Source of the DNA: an uncultured Eubacteriales bacterium
Lineage (GTDB): Bacteria; Bacillota; Clostridia; Oscillospirales; Oscillospiraceae
Assembly (NCBI GenBank): GCA_900545815.1
Contig: URAM01000005.1
Coordinates: 10,186-74,185 of the forward strand
Reading direction: 5' to 3'
DNA length: 64,000 nt
Part shown: in pieces, positions 48,528-58,075 of the stretch
Layout: each line of letters starts with the position of its first letter
How positions within the stretch are numbered: the stretch's first letter is position 1
The notes under the pieces: generated by a model
Told to the model about the DNA's origin: nothing
Databases searched by the model: none
Seen by the model: only the letters and a program-made list of their open reading frames with translations
Made by a program: the position numbers and the translations under genes

Positions 48528-49565
48528 ATGACAAAACAGATCAAAGTGGGCAACGTCTTGGTAGGCGGCGGTGCGCCCGTCTCCATCCAGTCTATGTGCA
48601 GCACCCGCACTGACGACCCGAAAGCCACCATCCAGCAAATCCGCCGCTTGGAGGAAGCGGGCTGTGAGATCGTCCGGGTGGCAGTACCCGACAAAGCCTC
48701 CGCCAAGGCCATCGGCACCATCAAGGAGCACTGCAAGATTCCGCTGGTGGTGGACATTCACTTCGACTATAAGTTGGCTCTGGAATGCATCGCCGCCGGA
48801 GTGGATAAAGTGCGCATCAACCCAGGCAACATCGGTTCTCCCGACCGAGTGAAGGCGGTGGCGGACGCCTGCCGGCAGAAAAATATCCCCATCCGCATCG
48901 GTGTCAACGGGGGCAGCTTGGAGCAGGACATCCTGGCCAAATACGGCAAGGTCTGCCCAGAAGCCCTGGTGGAATCCGCCTTCGGCCACATCAAGCTGCT
49001 CAACCGATTTGACTTCGACGACATCTGCGTTAGCTTGAAATCCTCCAGCGTCCCTATCACCATGCAAGCCTACCAGCTTATGCGCCAGCGCAGCGACTAC
49101 CCCCTTCACCTGGGGGTCACCGAGGCGGGCACCGCCACCATGGGCACCATCAAATCCGCTATCGGCATCGGTGGTCTGCTGGCACTGGGCATCGGTGACA
49201 CCTTCCGGGTGACCCTGACCGCCGATCCGGTGGAGGAAGTGGTCACCGCCAAGCGCATCCTGCAAGCCGTTGGCCTGCGCCAGGACGGCCCCAACCTCAT
49301 CTCTTGCCCCACCTGCGGACGGACCCGCATCGACTTGATCCCGTTGGCACAAGAGGTGGAGCGCCGCCTGAAAACGGTGCAAAAACCCATCACTGTAGCA
49401 GTCATGGGCTGCATCGTCAACGGCCCCGGGGAAGCGTCCGCAGCAGATGTGGGCATCGCTGGCGGCAACGGCTTCGGAATGCTCTTTTCCCACGGAAAAG
49501 TGCTGAAAAAGGTGCCGGAAGACCGGTTAGTAGACGAATTGTTCGCGTTAATTGATACCTTGTAA
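48528..49565 (+). CDS. ispG: 4-hydroxy-3-methylbut-2-enyl diphosphate synthase (flavodoxin type)
   Basis: A 345-residue 4Fe-4S enzyme (GcpE) in the isoprenoid pathway. The barrel domain starts 'TKQIKVGNVLVGGGAPVSIQSMCSTRTDD', with 'ADIHF'-like 'VVDIHFDYKLALECI' and 'KVRINPGNIG'. The cluster cysteines are in 'LISCPTCGRTRIDL' (C-x2-C) and 'VMGCIVNGPGEASAADVGIAGG'. It ends 20 bases before polC. Confidence 0.95.
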   Translation: MTKQIKVGNVLVGGGAPVSIQSMCSTRTDDPKATIQQIRRLEEAGCEIVRVAVPDKASAKAIGTIKEHCKIPLVVDIHFDYKLALECIAAGVDKVRINPGNIGSPDRVKAVADACRQKNIPIRIGVNGGSLEQDILAKYGKVCPEALVESAFGHIKLLNRFDFDDICVSLKSSSVPITMQAYQLMRQRSDYPLHLGVTEAGTATMGTIKSAIGIGGLLALGIGDTFRVTLTADPVEEVVTAKRILQAVGLRQDGPNLISCPTCGRTRIDLIPLAQEVERRLKTVQKPITVAVMGCIVNGPGEASAADVGIAGGNGFGMLFSHGKVLKKVPEDRLVDELFALIDTL

Positions 49566-49584
49566 TCGACCTCAGGAGAGTACT

Positions 49585-52500
49585 ATGCGAGATAAACAAG
49601 GCATTCCGCTGCTCCAAATGTTCGCCCAGTGCGCACTGCACGGGGCGACGCTGGAGGCGGCGCAAAGCTGTATCATATGGGATGCCGCCATCCACCAGGC
49701 CAGCCGGTCGGTGGACTTGGAGGTGTCCTTTTCCTATCCCACCCCGCCCGACCAGGTCGCTGCCATCCAGCAGAGTATCTGCTTGGCCTACGGCCTGCAA
49801 GCAGCCACGCTGCGCCAGCCCCAGCCGGCGGCGCAGCCCACTCCGGAACTTGTTCCGGAGCCGGTTCCCGCCCCCGTCCCAGCGTCAGCGGAACCTGTCG
49901 TGGATGCCGGAGCAAGGGATGACATCCCCTTGCCAGAGGAGCCGCCGGAGGAGGCGTTCCCTCAGGAACCCTGCTGGGAAGAACTGCCGCCGGAACCGCC
50001 GGAAGCAATGGACGCACCGCCCATCCCGAATACGCCAGCGGATGTGTTCGCCCAGACGGAAGCCCTCCGTCAGGCGGCCATGAAAAAGGCCATGGCCAAC
50101 CGCCCCCCCATGCCTGTGAAAAAGAAGGGGCAGCTGAAACCGGTGGTGGGGATGATTTTGGGCAAGTCCATCCGCACCAAGCCTATTCCCATGAGCGAGG
50201 TGCGTCTGGACTTGCGGCGGGTCACCGTCACCGGCAAGGTGTTCGGCATCGACCATCGGGAGCTGAAAAAGCGCAACGCTTGGGTCATCCGTTTCTATGT
50301 CACGGACAACACCAATTCAGTCACCGTCTCCAAATTCATGGAAAATCGGGCGGCAAAACCCATCCTAGAGGGCATCAAGAAGGGGATGTATGTGACGGTG
50401 GAGGGCAAGCTGGGGCTGTATAACGGCGATCTGGAGCTGTCCCCCTTTGCCATCGCCGAGGCGGAAGCGCCGCCTGCCCGAAAAGATCGGGCGGAGGAGA
50501 AGCGGGTGGAGCTGCACCTACATACCAGATTTTCCAAGATGGACGCCCTCACTGAGGTGAAGGACGCAGTCAAGCGCGCCATCTCCTGGGGGCACAAGGC
50601 CATCGCCATCACCGATCACGGTATCGCCCAGGCGTTCCCCGATGCAGCCAGTGCCGCCGGAGACAAGATCAAAGTCATCTACGGCGTGGAAGGGTACTTT
50701 GTCAACGATGTGGACGACCGAGTGGTGGTGCACGGAGACTGTCCGCTGTCCATAGACACTGAGATCGTCTGCTTCGACATCGAGACTACCGGTCTGAGCC
50801 GGAAACGGGACGTCATCACCGAGATCGGCGCCGTGGTGCTCAAGAACGGGGAAGTGGTGGATCAGTACAACACCTTCGTCAATCCGGCTCGCCCCATCCC
50901 TCGAAACATCGTGGAGCTGACCGGCATCACCGACTCCATGGTGGCCGATGCGCCCAGCCAGGAGGAGGCGCTGAACGCCTTTTTGGACTGGGTGGGAGAT
51001 CGTCCCCTGGCCGCTCACAACGCCGAGTTCGACATGGGATTTTTGGCGGAAGGGTGCGCCCGGATGGGGCGACCGTTCACCAATCCATCCATTGACACCC
51101 TGATCTTGGCGCAGAATCTGCTGCCGGATTTGGGAAAATACAAATTGGACATCGTGGCGGAGCACCTGAAACTGCCCGCCTTCAACCACCACCGCGCCTG
51201 CGATGATGCCGCCATGGTGGGCTATATGCTCATGCCCTTCCGGCGGATGCTGGGGGACTTGGGGGTGGAGCGCATTGACCAGATCAACGGCAAAATGCTC
51301 CAGCTCCGTTCGGCGGTGAAGCGCCGGCAAAAGCCGGGACACGTCATCCTGTTGGCGAAAAACCAGTCCGGTCTGCGCAACCTTTACAAGCTCATCTCCC
51401 TGTCCCACCTGGAGCATTTCCACCGGTTCCCCATCATGCCTAAGAGCCTGATCAACGAGAACCGAGAGGGACTGATCGTGGGTAGCGCCTGCGCTGCCGG
51501 CGAGCTGTTCAAGGCGATCTTAGACCACAAAGACTGGCGGGAGCTGCGGCGCATTGCGTCCTGGTACGACTTCTTAGAGATCCAGCCCATCTGCAACAAC
51601 TTCTTTCTGCTGGACAAGGGCACCATCGCCGATGAAGAAGGCTTGCGTGACCTGAACCGCACCATTGTGAAGCTGGCCAAGGAGCTGAACAAGCCGGTGT
51701 GCGCCACGGGCGACGTGCATTTCCTGGATCCGGAGCAGGAACAGTTCCGGCACATTTTGCTCAACGCCAGCGGCTTTTCCGATGCAGATAAATCTTTGCC
51801 CATCTACTTTAAGACTACCGACGAGATGCTGGACGAATTTGCGTACTTAGGTGCAGAGGACTGCCGGAAGGTGGTCATCGACAACCCCAATCACATTGCC
51901 AAAATGTGCGATGTGATCCCGCCCCTGCCCAAGGGGTTGTTTGCGCCAAAACTGGAGAATTCGGCGGAGGAATTGGAGCGGCTGGTGTACGAAAAAGCCC
52001 ACCGCCTGTACGGCGATGAGCTGCCCAAGATCGTCCAAGACCGTATCGACCTGGAGCTGCCGGGCATCATCCAGCGGAAGTACGATGTCATCTATATGTC
52101 CGCCCAGAAGCTGGTGGCGGACTCCATGGAGCACGGCTACCTAGTGGGCTCCCGAGGCAGTGTCGGCTCCTCCATCGTGGCCTTTTTGTCCGGCATCACT
52201 GAGGTCAACAGCCTGCCGCCCCACTACCGCTGCCCCAACTGCCGCTATTCCGACTTCGACACGGACATTGAAAAGTACGGCTGCGGGGCGGACTTGCCTG
52301 ACAAGATCTGCCCTCATTGCGGCACGCCTATGGACAAGGACGGGTTCAACATCCCCTTCGAGACCTTCCTGGGCTACGGCGGCACCAAGGTACCGGATAT
52401 CGACCTGAATTTTTCGGGCGAGTACCAGGCCAAGGCGCACCAGCACACCTTTGAGCTGTTCGGCGAGAGCCATGTGTTCAAGGCAGGCACCGTGGGCACC

Positions 52501-53835
52501 GTGGCGGAGCAGACCGCTTATGGGTATGTGTTAAAGTACCTGGAGGAGCGGAATCTGACCGTTTCCGAGGCGGAAAAGGCCCGTTTGGCTGCTGGATGTA
52601 CCAACGTCAAGCGCACGACCGGTCAGCACCCTGGCGGCATGGTGGTCATCCCAGCTGACAAAGAAATCTATGATTTCTGTCCGGTGCAGCATCCGGCGGA
52701 TGACCCTCATTCAGACATCATCACCACCCACTTTGAATACCACTCCATGGAGGACAACCTGCTGAAGCTGGATATGCTGGGGCACGATGACCCCACCATG
52801 ATCAAGATGCTCCAGGACTTGACCGGAGTAGACCCGCAAAAGATCCACCTGGACGACAAGGACACCATGTCCATCTTCTGCTCCTCCAAGGTGCTTGGCT
52901 TTGAGAACGACCCGGTGCTGGGGCCTACCGGTTCCTGCGGCATCCCGGAGTTCGGCACTAGCTTTACCCGTGGGATGCTCATCGACACCCAGCCCAAGAA
53001 CTTTGACACCCTCCTGCGCCTGTCCGGTTTCTCTCATGGCACTGACGTGTGGCTGGGCAACGCCAAGGACTTGATCTTGTCTGGCACCGCCTCGGTCACC
53101 GAGGCCATCGGCTGTCGAGATGACATCATGCTCTACCTCATCTCCATGGGCGTGGACGAGCTGCGCAGCTTCAAATTCATGGAAGCGGTGCGAAAGGGCG
53201 TCATCCATAAGGGCAAAAGCTGGCCAGACGGGATCGTAGAAGAAATGCAGGAACACAACATTCCGGAATGGTACATTGAGTCCTGCCGGAAGATCAAATA
53301 CCTGTTCCCCAAAGCCCACGCCGTGGCCTACGTCACTATGGCCTTCCGTATCGCCTGGTTCAAGGTGCATCGCCCGCTGGCCTTCTATGCAGCCTACTTC
53401 TCCATCCGTGCCAAGGCAGTGGACGCCACCTGTATGTGCTTGGGTATGGACGTGTGCAAGGCCAAGATGGCAGAGATCAAAGCCAAGGACAAGGTCTCCG
53501 ATGTGGAGGATAAGATGTATACCACCCTGGAGATGTGTTATGAATTCTACCTCCGCGGCTTCACCTTTGGCAAAATGGACTTGTACCAGAGTGTGGCCAA
53601 GGACTTTATCATGGTGGAGGAGAAAAAAATGCTCATCCCCCCCTTCGTCTCTATCCCCGGCCTGGGGGAAGCGGCGGCGGAGTCTATCGTAGAGCAGCGG
53701 CAGGGCAGGGAATTCATCTCCGTAGAGGAACTGGTGGACGCCTGCCCCAAGGTTTCCAAAGCCCATGTAGAACAGTTGCGGCATATGGGGGCACTGGACG
53801 ATCTGCCCGACACCAGTCAACTTACTTTGTTTTAG
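49585..53835 (+). CDS. polC: DNA polymerase III alpha subunit, PolC type
   Basis: A 1416-residue replicative polymerase of the Gram-positive type. Order: short N-terminal domain, a Pro/Glu-rich linker (about 85-155), an OB-fold domain (about 195-290, 'VTVTGKVFGIDHRELKKRNAWVIRF'), a PHP domain ('VELHLHTRFSKMDALTEV') into which a DnaQ-like 3'-5' exonuclease is inserted (about 392-560, 'EIVCFDIETTGLSRKRDVITEIG', 'AHNAEFDMGFL', 'HHRACDDAAM'), then palm and fingers with catalytic 'VPDIDLNFSGEYQ', a zinc-finger-like C-x2-C pair, and C-terminal HhH. Start at 49585 chosen for AGGAGAG; the longer frame from 49552 overlaps ispG. The exonuclease is complete, so proofreading is expected. Confidence 0.95.
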   Translation: MRDKQGIPLLQMFAQCALHGATLEAAQSCIIWDAAIHQASRSVDLEVSFSYPTPPDQVAAIQQSICLAYGLQAATLRQPQPAAQPTPELVPEPVPAPVPASAEPVVDAGARDDIPLPEEPPEEAFPQEPCWEELPPEPPEAMDAPPIPNTPADVFAQTEALRQAAMKKAMANRPPMPVKKKGQLKPVVGMILGKSIRTKPIPMSEVRLDLRRVTVTGKVFGIDHRELKKRNAWVIRFYVTDNTNSVTVSKFMENRAAKPILEGIKKGMYVTVEGKLGLYNGDLELSPFAIAEAEAPPARKDRAEEKRVELHLHTRFSKMDALTEVKDAVKRAISWGHKAIAITDHGIAQAFPDAASAAGDKIKVIYGVEGYFVNDVDDRVVVHGDCPLSIDTEIVCFDIETTGLSRKRDVITEIGAVVLKNGEVVDQYNTFVNPARPIPRNIVELTGITDSMVADAPSQEEALNAFLDWVGDRPLAAHNAEFDMGFLAEGCARMGRPFTNPSIDTLILAQNLLPDLGKYKLDIVAEHLKLPAFNHHRACDDAAMVGYMLMPFRRMLGDLGVERIDQINGKMLQLRSAVKRRQKPGHVILLAKNQSGLRNLYKLISLSHLEHFHRFPIMPKSLINENREGLIVGSACAAGELFKAILDHKDWRELRRIASWYDFLEIQPICNNFFLLDKGTIADEEGLRDLNRTIVKLAKELNKPVCATGDVHFLDPEQEQFRHILLNASGFSDADKSLPIYFKTTDEMLDEFAYLGAEDCRKVVIDNPNHIAKMCDVIPPLPKGLFAPKLENSAEELERLVYEKAHRLYGDELPKIVQDRIDLELPGIIQRKYDVIYMSAQKLVADSMEHGYLVGSRGSVGSSIVAFLSGITEVNSLPPHYRCPNCRYSDFDTDIEKYGCGADLPDKICPHCGTPMDKDGFNIPFETFLGYGGTKVPDIDLNFSGEYQAKAHQHTFELFGESHVFKAGTVGTVAEQTAYGYVLKYLEERNLTVSEAEKARLAAGCTNVKRTTGQHPGGMVVIPADKEIYDFCPVQHPADDPHSDIITTHFEYHSMEDNLLKLDMLGHDDPTMIKMLQDLTGVDPQKIHLDDKDTMSIFCSSKVLGFENDPVLGPTGSCGIPEFGTSFTRGMLIDTQPKNFDTLLRLSGFSHGTDVWLGNAKDLILSGTASVTEAIGCRDDIMLYLISMGVDELRSFKFMEAVRKGVIHKGKSWPDGIVEEMQEHNIPEWYIESCRKIKYLFPKAHAVAYVTMAFRIAWFKVHRPLAFYAAYFSIRAKAVDATCMCLGMDVCKAKMAEIKAKDKVSDVEDKMYTTLEMCYEFYLRGFTFGKMDLYQSVAKDFIMVEEKKMLIPPFVSIPGLGEAAAESIVEQRQGREFISVEELVDACPKVSKAHVEQLRHMGALDDLPDTSQLTLF

Positions 53836-53853
53836 CGGAAAGGCGGTTTGTGA

Positions 53854-54477
53854 ATGGAACAAAACACGATTCAACTCTTTCGTTGGGCGAAAGAACTGCA
53901 AAATATGGCTGCCGCCGGCATCCAATACACCACCAATGATTTCGATCGGGAGCGCTTTTTGCGCATCCGAGAAATTGCGGCGGAGATGGCCGCTTATGAG
54001 TTGGATCTGCCTCCGGCGCAGCTCAAGGATGCCTTTGCCCTGGACTTGGGCTATCAGACCCCCAAGATCGAGACGCGTGCCGCCATCTTCAATGATGACC
54101 GAGTTTTGCTGGTGCGGGAGCGGAACGGAAAATGGTCCATGCCCGGCGGCTGGTGCGATGAGGGGGAGACGATCCGTTCCAACACAAAAAAGGAGGCGTG
54201 GGAGGAATCTGGCCTGAGCGTAGACCCCTATCGCATTGTTGCTCTGGACAGCCAGCAGAAACGCAACCGTCCCGCCAACTTTTACGGCGTTTGTAAGGTG
54301 TTCGTCCTCTGTCGGGTATTGGGCGGCGAGTTCCAGCCCAACATTGAGACGTCAGAACGACGATATTTCCCGCTGACCGACCTGCCGCCCCTGATCCTGG
54401 GGAAACAGAATCCGGAGCAGATCTGGATGTGTTACCAGGCGTATCGGGCAAGGGAGTGGGAGCCGCGGTTCGACTAA
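53854..54477 (+). CDS. Nudix hydrolase with N-terminal Nudix_N domain
   Basis: A 207-residue hydrolase. Residues 1-60 ('LFRWAKELQNMAAAGIQYTTNDFDRERFLRIREIAAEMA') match the small Nudix_N domain. The catalytic domain has 'KWSMPGGWCDEGETIRSNTKKEAWEESG', a Nudix box in which Lys replaces the usual Arg before Glu (K-E-x2-E-E-x-G). Relatives with this architecture act on ADP-ribose or nucleoside diphosphate sugars; the substrate is inferred. It follows polC by 18 bases. A structured repeat begins right after its stop. Confidence 0.88.
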   Translation: MEQNTIQLFRWAKELQNMAAAGIQYTTNDFDRERFLRIREIAAEMAAYELDLPPAQLKDAFALDLGYQTPKIETRAAIFNDDRVLLVRERNGKWSMPGGWCDEGETIRSNTKKEAWEESGLSVDPYRIVALDSQQKRNRPANFYGVCKVFVLCRVLGGEFQPNIETSERRYFPLTDLPPLILGKQNPEQIWMCYQAYRAREWEPRFD

Positions 54478-54478
54478 C

Positions 54479-54835
54479 TTCCTTTTTTGAAAAAAGGAAG
54501 CGAAAAAACTTTACGGCGCTGCGCGTCTGTTCGGCGGAAGAAGTTGCCTCGGAGCGAATTTCTTGCTTTGCAGGGCTTGACAGGCGAGCGTAAATCCCGT
54601 CTGCGGCAAGGTTTCCCTGCGGGAAACGCTTGTACGCCGGACTCCCGGCGAATGAGCGCAGGAAAGGGTGAATTCCCGGCTTCGCCGGGAAGAGGGGAAA
54701 CCCCGCAGCGTTAAGAAAACCTGCCGGGGGCAGGTTTTTAGCGTAGGCCCTGCCTGCCAGCAGGTGGGGAGTTGGTTAAGAAGGTAAAAGCAACCAAATA
54801 GTACAACCATCCCCAGGGGTTTCCCTTTCTTATGT
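54479..54835 (+). repeat. Structured dispersed repeat family 2, copy 2
   Basis: Gene-free DNA between the Nudix gene and hisZ, full of hairpins: CTTCCTTTTTT/AAAAAAGGAAG (54479-54500), GTTTCCC/GGGAAAC (54611-54627), CGCCGG/CCGGCG (54635-54650), TTCCCGGC/GCCGGGAA (54673-54691), and AAAACCTGCC/GGCAGGTTTT (54716-54738). The last has a T tail and could terminate Nudix transcription. The core CCGCAGCGTTAAGAAAACC (54703-54721) is identical to 20870-20888. This copy is longer than copy 1 by extra hairpins. The rest of the gap (54836-54977) holds the his promoter. Confidence 0.6.
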
Positions 54836-54881
54836 AGTGTGCTTCCGAACCAATACCCACCCCATTCATCCAAAATGCCAG

Positions 54882-54910
54882 TTGACAAACAAACTGTTCC
54901 GTGATAATGT
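54882..54910 (+). promoter_or_regulatory. Promoter candidate of the his operon
   Basis: Perfect TTGACA (54882-54887), 17-base spacer, TAATGT (54905-54910); GATAAT at 54903 is an alternative -10 with a 15-base spacer. No T-box or His-codon leader peptide is seen in the about 65 bases before hisZ. Confidence 0.5.
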
Positions 54911-54977
54911 ATTAGCGAACTAAAGCAACAGCGGGCGCATCGACCAAACCCGTTTTTCAGATAGGAGTGCAGACGCA

Positions 54978-56150
54978 ATGAAATACATCCCCAACACCCC
55001 GGAGGGCACCCGAGATCGCCTGTTCGGCGAGTGCATGGAGCGGCGCATCGTCCAGAGCCAGCTCACCCGTGTGTTCCGCCAGCGGGGTTATACGGAAATC
55101 ATGACGCCGGAGATGGAATACTATGATGTGTTCACCCTGGCAGGCAACAATATTCCCCAGGAAAACCTCACCAAGGTCATCGACCGCAGCGGCAAGATTT
55201 GCGTCATGCGGCCGGATATGACCACCCCCATCGCCCGTGTGGCGGGCACCAAGCTCAAGGACATGGTACTGCCTCGGCGGTTCTTCTACAACGGCACCGT
55301 CTACCGCTCCAACACCGGCAACAAGGGCAACAGCAGCGAAATCCCTCAGTGCGGCATCGAGCTCATCGGCGCCGGCGGCATCAAAGCGGATTTGGAGGTT
55401 ATCGCTGCCGCTGTGGAGTCTATGAAGGCTTGTGGTCTGGAGAAATTCCATGTGGAATTGGGGCACGCCGGTATCTTCCGCCTGTTCTCCGACCGGCTGG
55501 ATATGGACGAGGAGGAGACGGAGAAGATGCGCTCCCTCATTGAGGGCAAGAGCTACGCCGCCCTGAACGATTTCCTCATTCCCTATGAAAAGCAAGAGGG
55601 CTGCGCCGCCATCAAGCGCCTGGCCTTCCTGTTCGGCGGGGTAGAGGTGCTGGACGAGGCGGAAGCCCTCCAAGGCGGCCCCACCGAGGTCACCGCTTAC
55701 TTGCGTACCTTATATGATACCCTCTGCGCTGCCGGCTTCGGTGACCATGTGAAGTTCGACCTGGGCATGGTGCACCAGCTGGACTACTACACCGGCGTCA
55801 TCTTCCGAGGCTATGCCGAGGGCGCTGGCGTGGCTGTCCTCTCCGGCGGCCGCTATGACAACCTGGCCACCTGCTTCGGCCGTCCCGCCAAAGCCACCGG
55901 CTTCGCCGTGGATGTGGACGCTCTGGCCTCCTGCCTGCCCAAGGCGGAGCTGCCTCAGGTGGAGAAGGTCATCCACTTCGAGCCGGAGCTGTTGGGCTGG
56001 GCGCTGTCCATCGTGGATCACACTCCGGAGGGCACCTGCCAGCTCTCCCCCTGCCTGAAGCTGGAGAGTACCATGCAGATGGCACGGGAGCACGGCGTCA
56101 AGACCGTCATCGTATTGGACGACAAAGGACAGCGGGAGGTATCGGTATGA
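54978..56150 (+). CDS. hisZ: ATP phosphoribosyltransferase regulatory subunit
   Basis: A 390-residue histidyl-tRNA-synthetase-like protein without synthetase function, which activates the short HisG. HisS motifs remain: 'TPEGTRDRLFGECMERRIVQSQLTRVFRQRGY', 'RPDMTTPIARVAG', 'FYNGTVYRSNTGNKGNSSEIPQCGIELIG' and 'LDYYTGVIFRGYAEG.G..VLSGGRYDNL'. It overlaps hisG by 4 bases (ATGA), fitting obligate partnership. AGGAGTGC precedes the start. Confidence 0.92.
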   Translation: MKYIPNTPEGTRDRLFGECMERRIVQSQLTRVFRQRGYTEIMTPEMEYYDVFTLAGNNIPQENLTKVIDRSGKICVMRPDMTTPIARVAGTKLKDMVLPRRFFYNGTVYRSNTGNKGNSSEIPQCGIELIGAGGIKADLEVIAAAVESMKACGLEKFHVELGHAGIFRLFSDRLDMDEEETEKMRSLIEGKSYAALNDFLIPYEKQEGCAAIKRLAFLFGGVEVLDEAEALQGGPTEVTAYLRTLYDTLCAAGFGDHVKFDLGMVHQLDYYTGVIFRGYAEGAGVAVLSGGRYDNLATCFGRPAKATGFAVDVDALASCLPKAELPQVEKVIHFEPELLGWALSIVDHTPEGTCQLSPCLKLESTMQMAREHGVKTVIVLDDKGQREVSV

Positions 56151-56782
56151 GCAACAGATTGCGCATCGCCCTGACCAAGGGCAGACTACAGGACAACAGC
56201 GTGGCACTCTTTGAGCGGGCAGGGTTGGATTGCTCCCCCATCAAAGACCCCGGCCGCCGCCTGGTTCACTCCATCCCCAACTACCCCCTGGACGCCGTCC
56301 TGTCCAAAGCCCCCGATGTTATCACCTATGTGGAGCACGGCATCTGCGACCTGGGCATTGTGGGTAAGGACACCATCATGGAGCAGGGGGGCAGCTTCTT
56401 TGAGGTGCTGGATTTGGGTTTTGGCAAATGCCGCTTTGCCCTGGCAGTAAAAGAGGGGAGCGACTTCTACGGCACCTACAAGACCCGCACCATCGCCTCC
56501 AAATACCCAGCGGTGACCAAGGCATTTTTCGCCGCTAAGGGCATGGACGTGGACGTGATCAAAATTGAGGGAAGTGTGGAGCTGGCGCCCATCTTGGGGC
56601 TGGCGGATGCCATTGTGGACATCGTGGAGACCGGCGCCACGTTGAAGGCCAACGGCCTGGTGCCTATCGAGACGGTGGCGCCCATCAGCGCCCGACTCAT
56701 CGTGAATACGGCCAGCATGAAGCTGTACAAAAACGAGATTTTGGATTTTATCAGTAAGTGTGAACAGTATATTGAGGGATAA
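56147..56782 (+). CDS. hisG: ATP phosphoribosyltransferase, short form
   Basis: A 211-residue catalytic subunit of the first step of histidine synthesis. The short form (lacking the allosteric C-terminal domain) needs HisZ, which is encoded just upstream. Motifs: 'LRIALTKGRLQDNSVALFERAG', 'DLGIVGKDTIMEQ' and the PRPP loop 'GLADAIVDIVETGATLKANGL'. hisD follows after 3 bases. Confidence 0.95.
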   Translation: MSNRLRIALTKGRLQDNSVALFERAGLDCSPIKDPGRRLVHSIPNYPLDAVLSKAPDVITYVEHGICDLGIVGKDTIMEQGGSFFEVLDLGFGKCRFALAVKEGSDFYGTYKTRTIASKYPAVTKAFFAAKGMDVDVIKIEGSVELAPILGLADAIVDIVETGATLKANGLVPIETVAPISARLIVNTASMKLYKNEILDFISKCEQYIEG

Positions 56783-56785
56783 CAC

Positions 56786-58060
56786 ATGATTCAGATCATC
56801 AAAGCAGACGGCGCAGCAGAGCTGGCGCTGATCGATAATTTGCGTACCCGTGCGGCGGAGATCGGCGAGGAGATCAACCGCACCGCCGCCCAAATGATGG
56901 CGGATGTGAAGGAACGGGGCTATGAGGCCGTCCGGGAGTACAGCGTGAAGCTGGACGGGGCGGAGCCCAAGGAGTTTTCCAAGGAGGAATTGCAGGCGGC
57001 CTATGACGCCTGTGACCCTAAACTCATCTCCGCCATGGAGCACGCAGCCAACAACATCCGAGACTACAACGAGCACTTGCTGTGCAAGACGGTGGAGTGG
57101 ACGAATCCGGACGGAGGCAAAGTGGGACGCATCGTCCGCGGCCTGACTCGGGTGGGCGTCTACGTCCCCGGCGGCACCGCCGCCTATCCCTCCAGTGTCC
57201 TCATGAACGCCGTCCCCGCCAAGGTGGCCGGAGTCAAGGAGATCGTCATGGTGACGCCTCCCACGGAAAACCTGAACCAGGCGGTGCTGGCTGCGGCCAA
57301 GATCGCCGGTGTGGATCGGGTCATCGGCGTCGGCGGCGTCCAGGCGGTGGCGGCGTTGATGTACGGCGCTGGATTTATCCCCCGAGTGGACAAGCTGGTG
57401 GGGCCGGGCAGCGCCTATGTGGCAGCGGCCAAGCGGATGGCCTACGGCACGGTAGATATCGACATGGTGGCAGGCCCGTCTGAAATTTTGATCGTGGCGG
57501 ACAACACCGCCAACCCCAAGTTCGTGGCCGCCGACCTGATGAGCCAGGCGGAGCACGACAAGCTGGCGTCTCCCATGCTGCTCACCACCAGCCAGGCGCT
57601 GGCGGAGGCAGTCGATCAAGAGATCATCCGCCAGATGTCCTACCTGGAACGCAGCGAGATCATGGAGCAGTCCTTTGCCAACTTCGGCGCCGCCATCGTC
57701 TGCGACACCTTGGAGCGCTGTGCGGAGCTGGCTGATCTGATCGCGCCGGAGCACCTGGAAATCTGCACTGCCCAGCCCCGTGCCCTCCTGCCCTATATCC
57801 ACAACGCAGGCGCTATCTTCCTGGGTCACTGGGCGCCGGAGCCTTTGGGCGACTATTTCGCCGGCCCCGCCCACGTTCTGCCCACCTCAGGCACCGCGCG
57901 GTTCTTCTCGCCCCTGTCCGTGGATAGCTTTTTGAAGATGACCAGCATCATGGAGTTCGACCAGGACACCCTGGGCAGCATCCACAAAGATATCGAGGTG
58001 TTTGCGGAGACGGAGCATCTGACCGCTCACGCCAACGCCATCAAAGTACGATTTGAGTAA
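56786..58060 (+). CDS. hisD: Histidinol dehydrogenase
   Basis: A 424-residue zinc enzyme, the last step of histidine synthesis, oxidising histidinol to histidine with NAD+. Signature regions: 'RVGVYVPGGTAAYPSSVLMNAVPAKVAGVKEIVMVTPP', 'VDMVAGPSEILIVADNTANPKFVAADLMSQAEHD' (zinc and base) and 'PEHLEI', 'HWAPEPLGDYFAGPAHVLPTSG'. The N-terminus of about 30 residues is complete. It is in tight array with hisG and hisB. Confidence 0.95.
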   Translation: MIQIIKADGAAELALIDNLRTRAAEIGEEINRTAAQMMADVKERGYEAVREYSVKLDGAEPKEFSKEELQAAYDACDPKLISAMEHAANNIRDYNEHLLCKTVEWTNPDGGKVGRIVRGLTRVGVYVPGGTAAYPSSVLMNAVPAKVAGVKEIVMVTPPTENLNQAVLAAAKIAGVDRVIGVGGVQAVAALMYGAGFIPRVDKLVGPGSAYVAAAKRMAYGTVDIDMVAGPSEILIVADNTANPKFVAADLMSQAEHDKLASPMLLTTSQALAEAVDQEIIRQMSYLERSEIMEQSFANFGAAIVCDTLERCAELADLIAPEHLEICTAQPRALLPYIHNAGAIFLGHWAPEPLGDYFAGPAHVLPTSGTARFFSPLSVDSFLKMTSIMEFDQDTLGSIHKDIEVFAETEHLTAHANAIKVRFE

Positions 58061-58075
58061 CCGGGAGGGATGACC

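Noticed and set aside
54740..54977. T-box or histidine leader peptide before hisZ
   Set aside because: No T-box bulge sequence and no His-rich small frame found.
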